From assembly GCF_002027705.1 (NCBI RefSeq), contig NZ_MBTG01000002.1, positions 124,001 to 188,000 of the forward strand: a stretch of 64,000 nt of DNA. The letters are read 5' to 3'. Source of the DNA: Paenibacillus ferrarius. GTDB lineage: Bacteria; Bacillota; Bacilli; Paenibacillales; NBRC-103111. Of this stretch, positions 44,351 through 52,652 are shown piece by piece. The number at the start of each line of letters is the position of its first letter. Within the stretch, counting starts at the first letter, position 1. The notes beneath the pieces are model-generated. The model saw only the letters and a program-made list of their open reading frames with translations, did no database searches and was not told the DNA's origin. The position numbers and the translations under genes are program-made.

Positions 44351-45291
44351 GGGGATAGTTGATCCTGATGCTTCGCTTCACCCAGATAGATGTCGCAAGT
44401 CCGACAATAGGAGCATACGGTTGTCCGATCCTCGAAGATTTGCCGAATTGTTTTGATAATCGTCATTTCCGGATCCCGTGTATGAATGTAGATATTGGCG
44501 GGAGACACCGTAATTAACGTACTGACGATCATATCTTCGAAGTTGATATCCTTCTCCAGCACCTCAAGCTTAAACGAAGCATCAAATTCATTCGCATCTA
44601 TGAGCTCAAGCCGATCATTCAAAATAACAAACTCGTGACCGCCCTTATGAATCAAATGAGCCACAGGAATCTTGGCTTCCTGAATGTAGACAAAATATTG
44701 CAAAAGGGAAATAAATTCTTGATATTGCCGATCCATCATGAACTCATCAATGGCATATTCCGCTATTTCTCTAAGCTCATCCGTATAGTCCTGCAATCGA
44801 AATTTAAGAAAACCATCCAAACTTAACCGCGAGGTTTCCTCCAAGGCAAGCACAAGCTGATCCGACAAGACTTGCTTGCGCCGCAGCCTGCCGCTAATGC
44901 CGCTATTCAGCAAAGAAGCTTCCTCCATCACAGTCTCCGTGTGCAAGGATTGCTTACAGTAGCTTTCAATAGCCTCAACATCTTCTTTGCCTTCGTATTT
45001 AAATTCTTTCATTATTAGATTCCGCAGGATAGCGTACTCTTTGTCCACCATAATATGCTCAGCCAAAGCATCTGCCAGACATTGACTCACTTCCTTGCGA
45101 ATTGCAGGAACATTCTTTTCTTCTATTAAGGCTTCAATATGCAGGGAAGCGTGCGTCTCGAATAGTGCATAGTGAACAAACAACCCACTTTCAACGATAT
45201 GTAAAAGCTTGAGCTCACTTTCAATTTGAGCGCTTAGCGAACGTACATATGGTTCTTCCGCTTTCATCACAATGATTGCAAACAGTTCCAT
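44347..45291 (-). CDS. ytxC: Putative sporulation protein YtxC
   Basis: 314 residues. The YtxC family is indicated by overall pattern (FRLQDYTDELREIAEYAIDEF, EFISLLQYFVYIQE) and by the location directly upstream of thrS, the same order as in B. subtilis. A CSYC-x2-C cysteine cluster lies near the C-terminus (CSYCRTCDIYLGE). Biochemical role unknown. ATG at 45291 follows AAAGGAG. Confidence 0.85.
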   Translation of the reverse strand: MELFAIIVMKAEEPYVRSLSAQIESELKLLHIVESGLFVHYALFETHASLHIEALIEEKNVPAIRKEVSQCLADALAEHIMVDKEYAILRNLIMKEFKYEGKEDVEAIESYCKQSLHTETVMEEASLLNSGISGRLRRKQVLSDQLVLALEETSRLSLDGFLKFRLQDYTDELREIAEYAIDEFMMDRQYQEFISLLQYFVYIQEAKIPVAHLIHKGGHEFVILNDRLELIDANEFDASFKLEVLEKDINFEDMIVSTLITVSPANIYIHTRDPEMTIIKTIRQIFEDRTTVCSYCRTCDIYLGEAKHQDQLSP

Positions 45292-45488
45292 GACCTCACT
45301 CCTTTCCATCACTACATCCTCCTCTTAAGAGTATATGGTCGATAAGAAGCAGATATACAACGAACAATTTGCCATTTCTTTTCAGTAATTTTTGTCAAAT
45401 CTTTAGCTAAAGTTATTCCAATCACGCAGATATTCATGTTATGATACGGTTAATAGTGCTTAAGTAGCATATTTTGGAGTGGGTATCT

Positions 45489-46589
45489 ATGCAAATGGAC
45501 GCATCTAATCAACATAAACAGGACTGGAACCGGAAGTTACTTAATGCCTACTGGTTGCTTGTATGGATACAGTTGCCTTTCCAACTTCTCTATGCCATTT
45601 CGGAACAACAAGATTTAACCTTCATCATTAATCGGCTGATCATTCCTCTACTCATCATGATCCTCATCATGTTCCTGCTTGAATTCATTAACATGTACAG
45701 TAGAATGCTATTGGACTACTACATCATCAGCGGAGGCGCTGTTTTAGCTTTTACCCTAATCTACTGCAATCATGATTTGAAACTTGCTCCACTCTATCTA
45801 TTTCTCCCAATCCTTGTTTCTATTTTTTACTTTCAACTATCCAAGATTATTTATACTTTAGCGCTTTCGCTCGTTTCCATTTCAATTCTTTATTGGATCA
45901 AATTAAGCGTATTCTCGGATTATCATGCCATCGATTTGCTTACCGTCATTCCAGTCCTGATCATTGTTTCCATCATAGCTGCAGGGATTATGAAGCGCGG
46001 CGCCGAAATTCTCGATAATCTCAAAGCCACCACAGAGCTTAAACAAGAATTAATGATCAAAAACATCATTATGGACAAGCTGTCCAAGACGGATGCCTTA
46101 ACGGATCTTTACAATCACATCACCTTCCACGAGTATTTAGACGAGCTTATCCAGCAAAATGAAGCCGGTCAGTTCTGTATCCATATTGCCGTACTCGACA
46201 TCGATAACTTCAAAAAAGTCAACGATACGTATGGTCATCGAGCCGGCGACGCTGTCTTGAAGAGTGTCAGCAGCACGTTAAAAAACCGCGTTGGTCTCAA
46301 TGACTTCGTTGCCCGATATGGCGGAGAAGAGTTCGCTATCATCTTCACGGAGAAAGACACGGATGAGGTATTCGAGCTGCTGGAACGTATCCGCTGGCAA
46401 ATCTCCCAGATGAAATACGATGAACTACATGGTCAATCTGTCACCATTTCCATCGGGCTCAGCGAATATCGGCCAGGGACATCCAAGGAATCCCTTTTCG
46501 CCGGCGCCGATCAGTCCTTGTACACCGCTAAGAAAACAGGCAAAAATAAAACCGTTATTCATACTGCGCCTCTGAAGGAAGCTAATTGA
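45489..46589 (+). CDS. Membrane diguanylate cyclase (GGDEF)
   Basis: 366 residues. Five to six membrane helices fill the first 180 residues. The GGDEF domain has the active loop as GGEEF (FVARYGGEEFAI) and the helix DIDNFKKVNDTYGHRAGD, so catalysis to cyclic di-GMP is likely. The RxxD inhibitory site five residues before GGEEF is absent (GLND). ATG at 45489 is set by GGAGTGG. A single gene, followed by a repeat array. Confidence 0.92.
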   Translation: MQMDASNQHKQDWNRKLLNAYWLLVWIQLPFQLLYAISEQQDLTFIINRLIIPLLIMILIMFLLEFINMYSRMLLDYYIISGGAVLAFTLIYCNHDLKLAPLYLFLPILVSIFYFQLSKIIYTLALSLVSISILYWIKLSVFSDYHAIDLLTVIPVLIIVSIIAAGIMKRGAEILDNLKATTELKQELMIKNIIMDKLSKTDALTDLYNHITFHEYLDELIQQNEAGQFCIHIAVLDIDNFKKVNDTYGHRAGDAVLKSVSSTLKNRVGLNDFVARYGGEEFAIIFTEKDTDEVFELLERIRWQISQMKYDELHGQSVTISIGLSEYRPGTSKESLFAGADQSLYTAKKTGKNKTVIHTAPLKEAN

Positions 46590-46663
46590 AGATGAATGGG
46601 TTAACCCAAACCCATGAGTAGGGGATGCTCCAATGTAGGCAAGGTCCGTGGCTCACCGATTTT

Positions 46664-46856
46664 AGAAAGCCTGCATAAGTGCAGGCTTTTTCGATCAAAT
46701 CGCGTAAAAACAGAGAAAGCCTGCGATTATGCAGGCTTTTTAAGCTTTTCTACCCTGAAATCGTGAAAAGCTCTCTAAAGGATGCATAATCGCAGGCATT
46801 TCACGATTTTGCTCATTTCCAAGTAGAAAAGGATGCATATTTGCAGGAAATATGCC
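46664..46856. repeat. Four-core palindromic array, copy 2
   Basis: Cores start at 46670, 46730, 46781 and 46832 (steps 60, 51, 51). The first two are CCTGC-N6-GCAGG with flanking AAAG and CTTTTT; the last two are GATGC-N6-GCAGG. Sequence between cores resembles the copies at 20376 and 61702. It fills the gap between the GGDEF and methyltransferase genes (46590-46908). Confidence 0.9.
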
Positions 46857-46908
46857 GAAGTACACGAAGTGAGCCAAACTGACAGCTTGTACAAAACCGA
46901 GGAAAATC

Positions 46909-47517
46909 CTATTTTTCAAAACAACCTTCAATTACGATCTTTTCCTTACCATAGTAATCTATGACACGTTCGCCTAGTTCAATCTCCTTCCATCCCTCTA
47001 ATAGTTCTCTGCACGAATCAATACTATAAAAGTACCTATCAATAGCATGCTCTTTTTGCGCATCATCATCATTAACGGAATTTAACCGTATTAGAAATAG
47101 TCCTTTATCGCTTAGCATTCTTCTAACTTCAGCCAATATCCGGTTCAATACGCTATCATCAAAGTAGTGGAGTGACAAACTAGCTACAATAAACTCAAAC
47201 TCATTATCCTCAAAAGGAAACTTATCTTGTGTATCATGATGCAATATTTGAACGCTAGGAATGTTAGTTTCGATAATTGACAACGCAACCTCTGAAAAAT
47301 CAGTTGCAGTCACATTGAATCCACTGCCCACCAAAAATCTTGTATCATTCCCACTACCACATCCAATTTCAAGGACCTTTTTGAACCCTCTATCCTCTAT
47401 GATGGGATGGTAGCTTTTCAACCATGAATCCAGTTCAGAATATTGAATCCCTTTTTCCTTAAATTTACTAAATTGCTCATTCCATACGTCTAAAGCTTTA
47501 CTCTTCGAAACGCTCAT
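46909..47517 (-). CDS. Class I SAM-dependent methyltransferase
   Basis: 202 residues. SAM-binding motif I is VLEIGCGSGNDTRFL, the acidic motif II is VTATDFSEVAL, and motif IV is FIVASLSLHYF. Substrate unknown; resembles small-molecule or tellurite-resistance type methyltransferases. AGGAGGAG sits before ATG at 47517. It follows the zinc-ribbon protein gene on the same strand after 19 bases. Confidence 0.85.
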   Translation of the reverse strand: MSVSKSKALDVWNEQFSKFKEKGIQYSELDSWLKSYHPIIEDRGFKKVLEIGCGSGNDTRFLVGSGFNVTATDFSEVALSIIETNIPSVQILHHDTQDKFPFEDNEFEFIVASLSLHYFDDSVLNRILAEVRRMLSDKGLFLIRLNSVNDDDAQKEHAIDRYFYSIDSCRELLEGWKEIELGERVIDYYGKEKIVIEGCFEK

Positions 47518-47536
47518 ATTTCTCCTCCTAACAGCA

Positions 47537-48040
47537 TCATAAAACAAACGTCTTTTCAACCCTCTTCGACATTAAAAAATAGCAGATCCACAAGCCAATC
47601 CAAATCACTTTTATTGATACACCTGTCATAAGAGAACTTTGAACAGCACTTTCATATGACATAAAGAAATTAACACCAAATGGAATTAAATTAATAAATT
47701 CTAAGCCAACAATGACTTTTGGGACATACTTTTTCTTGCTCATAATCAATAGCAGAGAAGCTATCAGACAAATTAAATGAACTATATTGTATGAACTTAA
47801 AAATATTAGTTGTTTCGTCCTTTCAACATTCGCTATACCAACTCTGATAATTAGATAATACGAATAACAAATAAAGAATATAGAGATTATGCATGTTGCA
47901 TTGTAAAATAGCAGCCATCCTCTTATTGGTATTGAATCAATGCTATCCTCAGATTCAAATTCAACAATTTCATTCTCACATTCAGGACAGTGCTTCATTC
48001 CAGATTCTAACTTCACTTCACACCAAGGACATTCGATCAT
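47537..48040 (-). CDS. Zinc-ribbon plus DUF2569-like membrane protein
   Basis: 167 residues. The N-terminus holds a CPWC and CPEC zinc ribbon (residues 4-24), then an acidic stretch, then IPIRGWLLFYN, which resembles the opening of DUF2569, and four membrane helices. Function unknown. ATG at 48040 has only a weak ribosome site (AAAGAAG). Confidence 0.65.
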   Translation of the reverse strand: MIECPWCEVKLESGMKHCPECENEIVEFESEDSIDSIPIRGWLLFYNATCIISIFFICYSYYLIIRVGIANVERTKQLIFLSSYNIVHLICLIASLLLIMSKKKYVPKVIVGLEFINLIPFGVNFFMSYESAVQSSLMTGVSIKVIWIGLWICYFLMSKRVEKTFVL

Positions 48041-48051
48041 ATGTGCTTCTT

Positions 48052-48345
48052 TCAAGTTGTGACCTCTCTCTCGATGTTTGGGCCAACCTTATTAGAATAA
48101 TTCTTGTGTTTCTTAACGTCTTTAGCATACAAAACATAAGTATTTGCTAAAATATCTCCAATTCTTTTCTTGTCCTTTGTTATAAAGACTGAAATTCCAG
48201 CTGGAAGTCCTTCTAGTAGGTAGGTTTAACTTCTATAATCGCACCTAAACTATTAAGTCCAATATTGTTGCTACCCATCTGGCACTTATAAAACTCTTAG
48301 GATATTTTCGCACTATGTCGCTTGCATCTATGTCTTTTACCTAAA
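48052..48345 (-). pseudogene. Remnant of an RDD-family membrane protein
   Basis: Upstream part (48245-48345) reads PKSFISARWVATILDLIV, the typical Arg-Asp opening of RDD proteins, then hits two stops. After a frameshift the frame 48052-48225 reads YLLEGLPAGISVFITK, then RIGDILANTYVLYAKD to a stop; RIGDxLAxTYVV is the RDD signature at its end. The central membrane part is shortened and no start codon or site is seen. Confidence 0.7.
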
Positions 48346-48367
48346 TATGATAACTTAACTATGCAAA

Positions 48368-48661
48368 TCAATCTATTGAAGCCATACTATCATCCAACCT
48401 ACTCGAAATCTCAATAAACTCGTTACCCCAACCACTAGCAATAGATATTTCTTGCAAGGAACCTGTTGGAGCAAAAAGAAACATTATTTCACCGAGAGCA
48501 GATTTGTTCCCTAGCCTTAAATTTTCAATGCATAAGTCAAGGCATTCCAGTACTTCATCAACATCCTTAAACCTCGACCAAGTAACGTCTGTATTGGGAG
48601 TAGCTACGAGTGAACGAACTTCCAGCAATAGCTCTTTCAACCCTGCGCACTTAAATTGCAT
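48368..48661 (-). CDS. Hypothetical protein
   Basis: 97 residues, not recognised. Begins MQFKCAGLKELLLEVR, helical, with ENLRLGNKSALGEIMFLFAPTG in the middle. It begins one base after the stop of the small membrane protein gene, so the two are probably cotranscribed. Ribosome site weak (TAGGT). Confidence 0.5.
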   Translation of the reverse strand: MQFKCAGLKELLLEVRSLVATPNTDVTWSRFKDVDEVLECLDLCIENLRLGNKSALGEIMFLFAPTGSLQEISIASGWGNEFIEISSRLDDSMASID

Positions 48662-48662
48662 A

Positions 48663-48845
48663 TTAAGACCTATTCTTACCAAGCAATTCAATTACTTTAT
48701 CAAGCTTTTTACCCATTTCAACATCGTTTTTCTTCTTCCAATCAAAATATCTTATGCCACTTATCAACGCAACTACTAGCAATACTATCAATAGTAACGA
48801 AATCAGCTGCATTAAACCAGTTATTACCGAAAACGAAAAGGCCAT
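48663..48845 (-). CDS. Small single-pass membrane protein with cytoplasmic helix
   Basis: 60 residues. A membrane helix of about 25 residues (LISLLLIVLLVVALISGI) precedes a charged helix DWKKKNDVEMGKKLDKVIELL. AGAGGAG lies before the ATG. Small proteins of this plan often act as phage-holin-like or regulatory peptides, but no family could be assigned. Confidence 0.55.
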   Translation of the reverse strand: MAFSFSVITGLMQLISLLLIVLLVVALISGIRYFDWKKKNDVEMGKKLDKVIELLGKNRS

Positions 48846-49065
48846 CTAGTATTTTCTCCTCTCAACATATCAGTAAAATCATCAGTTAACATAAAGCATG
48901 GGAGCTTTTTTCCATATATCCAAAACAAGATCGGTAATAAACCCTATTTCCTTTTTATCCCTATTGTACCATTTGGATTAATGCTTTAGTTGATAATTTA
49001 TCGATCGTTAAGTTTAGTATCGCTGGTTTGAAGCGCACAGAGGGGTTTTGAAAAAAACGAATTTC

Positions 49066-49391
49066 CTTGAGGTTTTTTTGAACACAAAGGAGATGAATGG
49101 GAACAGAAAATTGAACAGTTTAATAAAGAACTACTTGAAGATAATGTTAAAGACTTCAATTTGGATTTAACTTCTTACAAAAAATACGAGTATAGGCAAT
49201 TGGAGTATTTAGCTGAACAGGGTAAATTCAAGTCTATACACAATATAAATGAGAAAATTGTCAAGGACTTAAACAAGGATATTAAGCCACCTTATAATTC
49301 CTTTATTGATCCATTTACCTTTGGGCATAAGAAAAACACCATCGTGTGTGATGATGCTTTTTGGTTTATAAATCATTTCTATTCACCTTAG
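49066..49391 (+). pseudogene. 3' fragment of an unrecognised gene
   Basis: From 49066 the frame encodes over 100 plausible residues (FEHKGDEWEQKIEQFNKELL to WFINHFYSP) but has no ATG/GTG with a ribosome site; the first start is a TTG at 49161. The same frame continues upstream past one TGA with RGFEKNEFP, suggesting a longer gene cut at the 5' end. Between 48846 and 49066 only leader-like AT-rich sequence was seen. Confidence 0.45.
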
Positions 49392-49421
49392 GCCAAGTGG
49401 GTCATCTACATTACTCTGGAA

Positions 49422-50246
49422 TCATATTCTTGTCTGTGTTCTTTCAGTGGTTTTGACACTTTTAATTTCAAATTTCTTATCGTATATTACTGAAAAGTCT
49501 TGATAAAATGTAGCAAAAACAACTTGTACATCACCATTATCCAATGTATTAGTATCCTTCATTCTTAAATGCAACCTGCTTACTTGATAATTATGCTCTA
49601 AATATCCAATTATTTTATCTATTCCCAATGAATCAACTTTACTTATCCCGTCCCTCATTAAGTGTTTTTTAAGTTTATCGAAGGCTAGGTCGCCAAACTT
49701 CTTTGCAATCCAAATCAATATTCCTTCACCAATGCTTCCTGCTCCTGCATTGTATGTGAACCTGTTAGTGTAAACAATGCTATAATCAATTTCACTGTCT
49801 TGGAAGTCCATAATAATGGGATAGGAAAAATTAGGAGATTCAGGCACTTTAATTCTAACAAAGTATCCTTCTTCTAAAGTTTTCTTGGTATTAAATAGGT
49901 CATTCATATCATTATGTTTTGCTTTGACCAAATTTGCATCTAACCAATTTTCAAGCAAATAGAGGAATTTAGGGTTGGGTTCATAGTAGCTAGTTACATT
50001 TTCATTATAACGAGCAATTGTTCGATTTATTAAAGATATGTCTACAAAATGTATGTTCCCTGATGATTGAATTGATGTGTAGATGTTATCACCATTAGCA
50101 CGTAGTATAGCCTTTTCCATTTCAACCAAAAATTCATTTTCAATTAAGTCCTTCTTGTGGTACATACTTTGAACATAAAATAATTTCTGCAAGCTGATTT
50201 CGTGGAAATAATATTGATTGTAGATGTTAAAAATTATCAAATGCAT
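49422..50246 (-). CDS. Hypothetical protein
   Basis: 274 residues, not recognised. No signal peptide. The central region has an unusual Gly/hydrophobic segment (AGAGSIGEGILIWIAKKFG) that could be an amphipathic or membrane-active helix, followed by a basic stretch. ATG at 50246 follows AAAGGAG by eight bases. It sits 88 bases after a small membrane protein gene on the same strand, between remnants. Confidence 0.6.
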   Translation of the reverse strand: MHLIIFNIYNQYYFHEISLQKLFYVQSMYHKKDLIENEFLVEMEKAILRANGDNIYTSIQSSGNIHFVDISLINRTIARYNENVTSYYEPNPKFLYLLENWLDANLVKAKHNDMNDLFNTKKTLEEGYFVRIKVPESPNFSYPIIMDFQDSEIDYSIVYTNRFTYNAGAGSIGEGILIWIAKKFGDLAFDKLKKHLMRDGISKVDSLGIDKIIGYLEHNYQVSRLHLRMKDTNTLDNGDVQVVFATFYQDFSVIYDKKFEIKSVKTTERTQTRI

Positions 50247-50334
50247 AGTTGGTACTCCTTTGAAAGGGAATAGGGAAATTATACCATGCATTAACGTCCT
50301 AGACGCTCTAATGAGCATTAAAATAAGCACACGT

Positions 50335-50661
50335 TCAAAACCATAGTAATGAACTGAACATACCGAACACAAGAAATGAAAAGATAAGACTTGCAAATAA
50401 TAGAGTGATTGCGAAGACCCTAAAATGAAGTAACTTATAATAAATGACAGAAATCAATATCATTACGAACAGATATAATCCTGTAGAAATTACTGCCGCT
50501 CCGTCTATACCCCCTGGTTTAACTAATTCAAAACCATATCTCTCAAAAGGTTTCCCTATGGCGATAATCAGTCCACTGAAATACGAGAAGAATGTCCAGA
50601 CAAATGCTAGAAAAAAGCTAACCAATATAGCCAGAATGGCTTGAACGGACTCTTTGACCAT
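50335..50661 (-). CDS. Small membrane protein, three helices
   Basis: 108 residues with three strongly hydrophobic segments (AILAILVSFFLAFVWTFFSY; STGLYLFVMILISVIYY; AITLLFASLIFSFLVFG). Not recognised. Ribosome site weak (GGTGGTG). Probably transcribed with the following 274-residue gene. Confidence 0.5.
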   Translation of the reverse strand: MVKESVQAILAILVSFFLAFVWTFFSYFSGLIIAIGKPFERYGFELVKPGGIDGAAVISTGLYLFVMILISVIYYKLLHFRVFAITLLFASLIFSFLVFGMFSSLLWF

Positions 50662-50708
50662 TAAACACCACCATCAATAAAATCATTCTTTGTTACTATC
50701 TCAGCGGC

Positions 50709-51230
50709 TCACCATAAAGCATTGCCCTTAACCTGATCTTTATTTAGCCCTTCAACAGTATCTATTGGCTCCTTAAGTAGTTTGATGGGAGCTGCTTCAT
50801 TTCTCTCCCATAACCTATTTTCAAAAATCACATTGTAAAAATGCTTAATGTTTTTTATACGCCCATTTATGATCTTAGGTGCAAGACCCTTTCTTTCGCT
50901 TTCCACCTCTTACATGTGTTTGATACACAACATACTGTTCTTGCATTTCGATTAGCCATTCACGAATAATACTGGTGGTTATATCCTCCATGAGTTCAGA
51001 ATATCCCTTAGTTTTAAGAAAGTCCGTGAAATACTTCTTATCATGAAGTAAGTCCTTCTTTCTAGATTCGGAAATCCCTCTGAACGTTTTAATTCAATGA
51101 ATTTTGAAAACAAATCATGAATAGTTAGCTTAATGTAATTCTTGATGCCATTACCATTACCTTCATTTGACAATAATGCTCTTTTCCTACTGCGTATGTC
51201 CCTGCTAGACGACAAAGAACGCTTATCCAT
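50709..51230 (-). pseudogene. Frameshifted tyrosine recombinase/integrase remnant
   Basis: The start at 51230 (site GGAGGGG) opens MDKRSLSSSRDIRSRK, then IHDLFSKFIELKRSEGFPN. The frame then shifts: KKDLLHDKKYFTDFLKTKGY, ITTSIIREWLIEMQEQYVVY, and shifts again to GLAPKIINGRIKNIKHFYNV through LLKEPIDTVEGLNKDQVK. This order matches the N-terminal arm and core-binding domain of XerC-like tyrosine recombinases (Tn554 type). The catalytic domain with its Arg/His/Tyr residues is missing. Confidence 0.75.
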
Positions 51231-51266
51231 ACTAACCCCTCCAATTGGATTAATGATAGACAAGCG

Positions 51267-51281
51267 TTGTAGTTACTACAG
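51267..51281. promoter_or_regulatory. Palindrome TTGTAGT-T-ACTACAG upstream of the recombinase remnant
   Basis: TGTAGT/ACTACA arms around one base, about 37 bp before the remnant's start codon. A second inverted repeat (GGGTATATAC with GTACATACCC, 51292-51324) follows. Either may be an operator left from the mobile element. Confidence 0.35.
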
Positions 51282-51380
51282 TAGAATAACAGGGTATATA
51301 CATCATTATGTGTAGTACATACCCGCCATTCAAGCTATGATGTATTTACCTCATTCACCGATTTCCCAGTAGAATCGCCC

Positions 51381-52517
51381 TTAGTTCTGCATCACGAAAT
51401 CTTTATCAATCTTCACATTCACGTCATCAAACACACGCAGAGTCTGGTACTTCGTATTCCGCTGCGCAGGAATCTTGCCAGCTTGACGGATGATATCCAG
51501 CGTCGAGCTCACGTTGACCTTGTGCGTTGTGCCCGCCGCGGAAACGACGTTCTCCTCAATCATCGTGCTGCCGAAATCATTGCAGCCATAGCTGAGCGTC
51601 TGCTTCCCAACCTCAGGTCCCATCGTGACCCATGAGGATTGGAAGTTCGGTACATTGTCGAGCATAATCCGGCTAATCGCCAATGTTTTCAAATATTCTT
51701 CCGGCGTCACTTTCTCCGCCTTCATGTTCGTATTATCCGGTTGGAACGTCCACGGGATGAATGCCAGGAACCCTGGTGTATTCAGCTTCTGATGAATAAC
51801 ATCGTCCTGTGCATCACGAATGCGCAGCATATGAAGCGCACGCTCTTCCATGGATTCTCCGAATCCGATCACCATGGTGCCGGTAGTATGCATGCCGATT
51901 TTGTGAGCGGTTTGCATGACGTCCATCCAATCGCGCCACGATCCTTTGAGTTTGCTGATTTTGCGGCGAGTCCGGTCATCCAGAATTTCCGCACCGCCGC
52001 CAGGCAAGGAGTCAAGCCCAGCTTCATGCAGCTGACGAATAACTTCTTCTAACGATAAACCGTCAGAAACATCTTTCATTTTCATGATTTCAGCGGGAGA
52101 GAAGGAATGCATCGTAATGTCAAAACGCTTCTTGATCTCGCGCAGAATGTTCGTGTAGTAGCTGAATGGCAAGTTCGGATTGGTGCCGCCCTGCATAAGG
52201 ATTTCGGTGCCGTCTACATCAAGTGTTTCTTGAATCTTTTGGAAAATCGTTTCATCCGGCAGCACATAGCCTTCCGCTGAGCCCGGCGCACGATAGAATG
52301 CGCAGAAACGACAGTATACATCACAGATGTTTGTATAGTTAATGTTCCGGCCAATAACGAAGGTCGTGATCGGGTCTGGGTGCCATTTCTTCATAATCTG
52401 ATTGGCTGTATCGCCAATTTTTTCTATTTGATCGGATTCGAACAGCGTAATGCATTCTTCTACATCAATTCGTCCGCCTGACTGCGCTTTATATAAAATG
52501 CGATCGATCGGTTTCAT
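51381..52517 (-). CDS. mqnC: Cyclic dehypoxanthinyl futalosine synthase MqnC
   Basis: 378 residues, radical SAM enzyme. The [4Fe-4S] motif is CDVYCRFC (about 65-72) inside NYTNICDVYCRFCAFYRAPG, typical of MqnC rather than MqnE; LPGGGAEIL and FIPWTFQPDNT also match. It closes the cyclic intermediate in the futalosine route to menaquinone. The other mqn genes are not in this window. AAAGGAG precedes ATG by nine bases. Confidence 0.9.
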   Translation of the reverse strand: MKPIDRILYKAQSGGRIDVEECITLFESDQIEKIGDTANQIMKKWHPDPITTFVIGRNINYTNICDVYCRFCAFYRAPGSAEGYVLPDETIFQKIQETLDVDGTEILMQGGTNPNLPFSYYTNILREIKKRFDITMHSFSPAEIMKMKDVSDGLSLEEVIRQLHEAGLDSLPGGGAEILDDRTRRKISKLKGSWRDWMDVMQTAHKIGMHTTGTMVIGFGESMEERALHMLRIRDAQDDVIHQKLNTPGFLAFIPWTFQPDNTNMKAEKVTPEEYLKTLAISRIMLDNVPNFQSSWVTMGPEVGKQTLSYGCNDFGSTMIEENVVSAAGTTHKVNVSSTLDIIRQAGKIPAQRNTKYQTLRVFDDVNVKIDKDFVMQN

Positions 52518-52576
52518 AGCAACTCACTCCTTTAATTTCTAAAAGCTTGTATCCATTCATCGTATCATATTCATGC

Positions 52577-52600
52577 CAAAAAAGCAGCAAATGCTGCTTT
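52577..52600 (-). terminator. Terminator of the metA-metI-metC operon
   Basis: AGCAGCATTTGCTGCT hairpin on the minus strand followed by TTTTTT. Confidence 0.8.
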
Positions 52601-52652
52601 CCTAGAGGATGTACACGTTTTAAATATGACTAATTTTCGAAAAACCGATGCA

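Noticed and set aside
46664..46856. Repeat-spacer layout resembling a small CRISPR array
   Set aside because: Cores are diverged 16-mers, the intervening segments are homologous between loci, steps vary between 51 and 61, and no cas gene is present.
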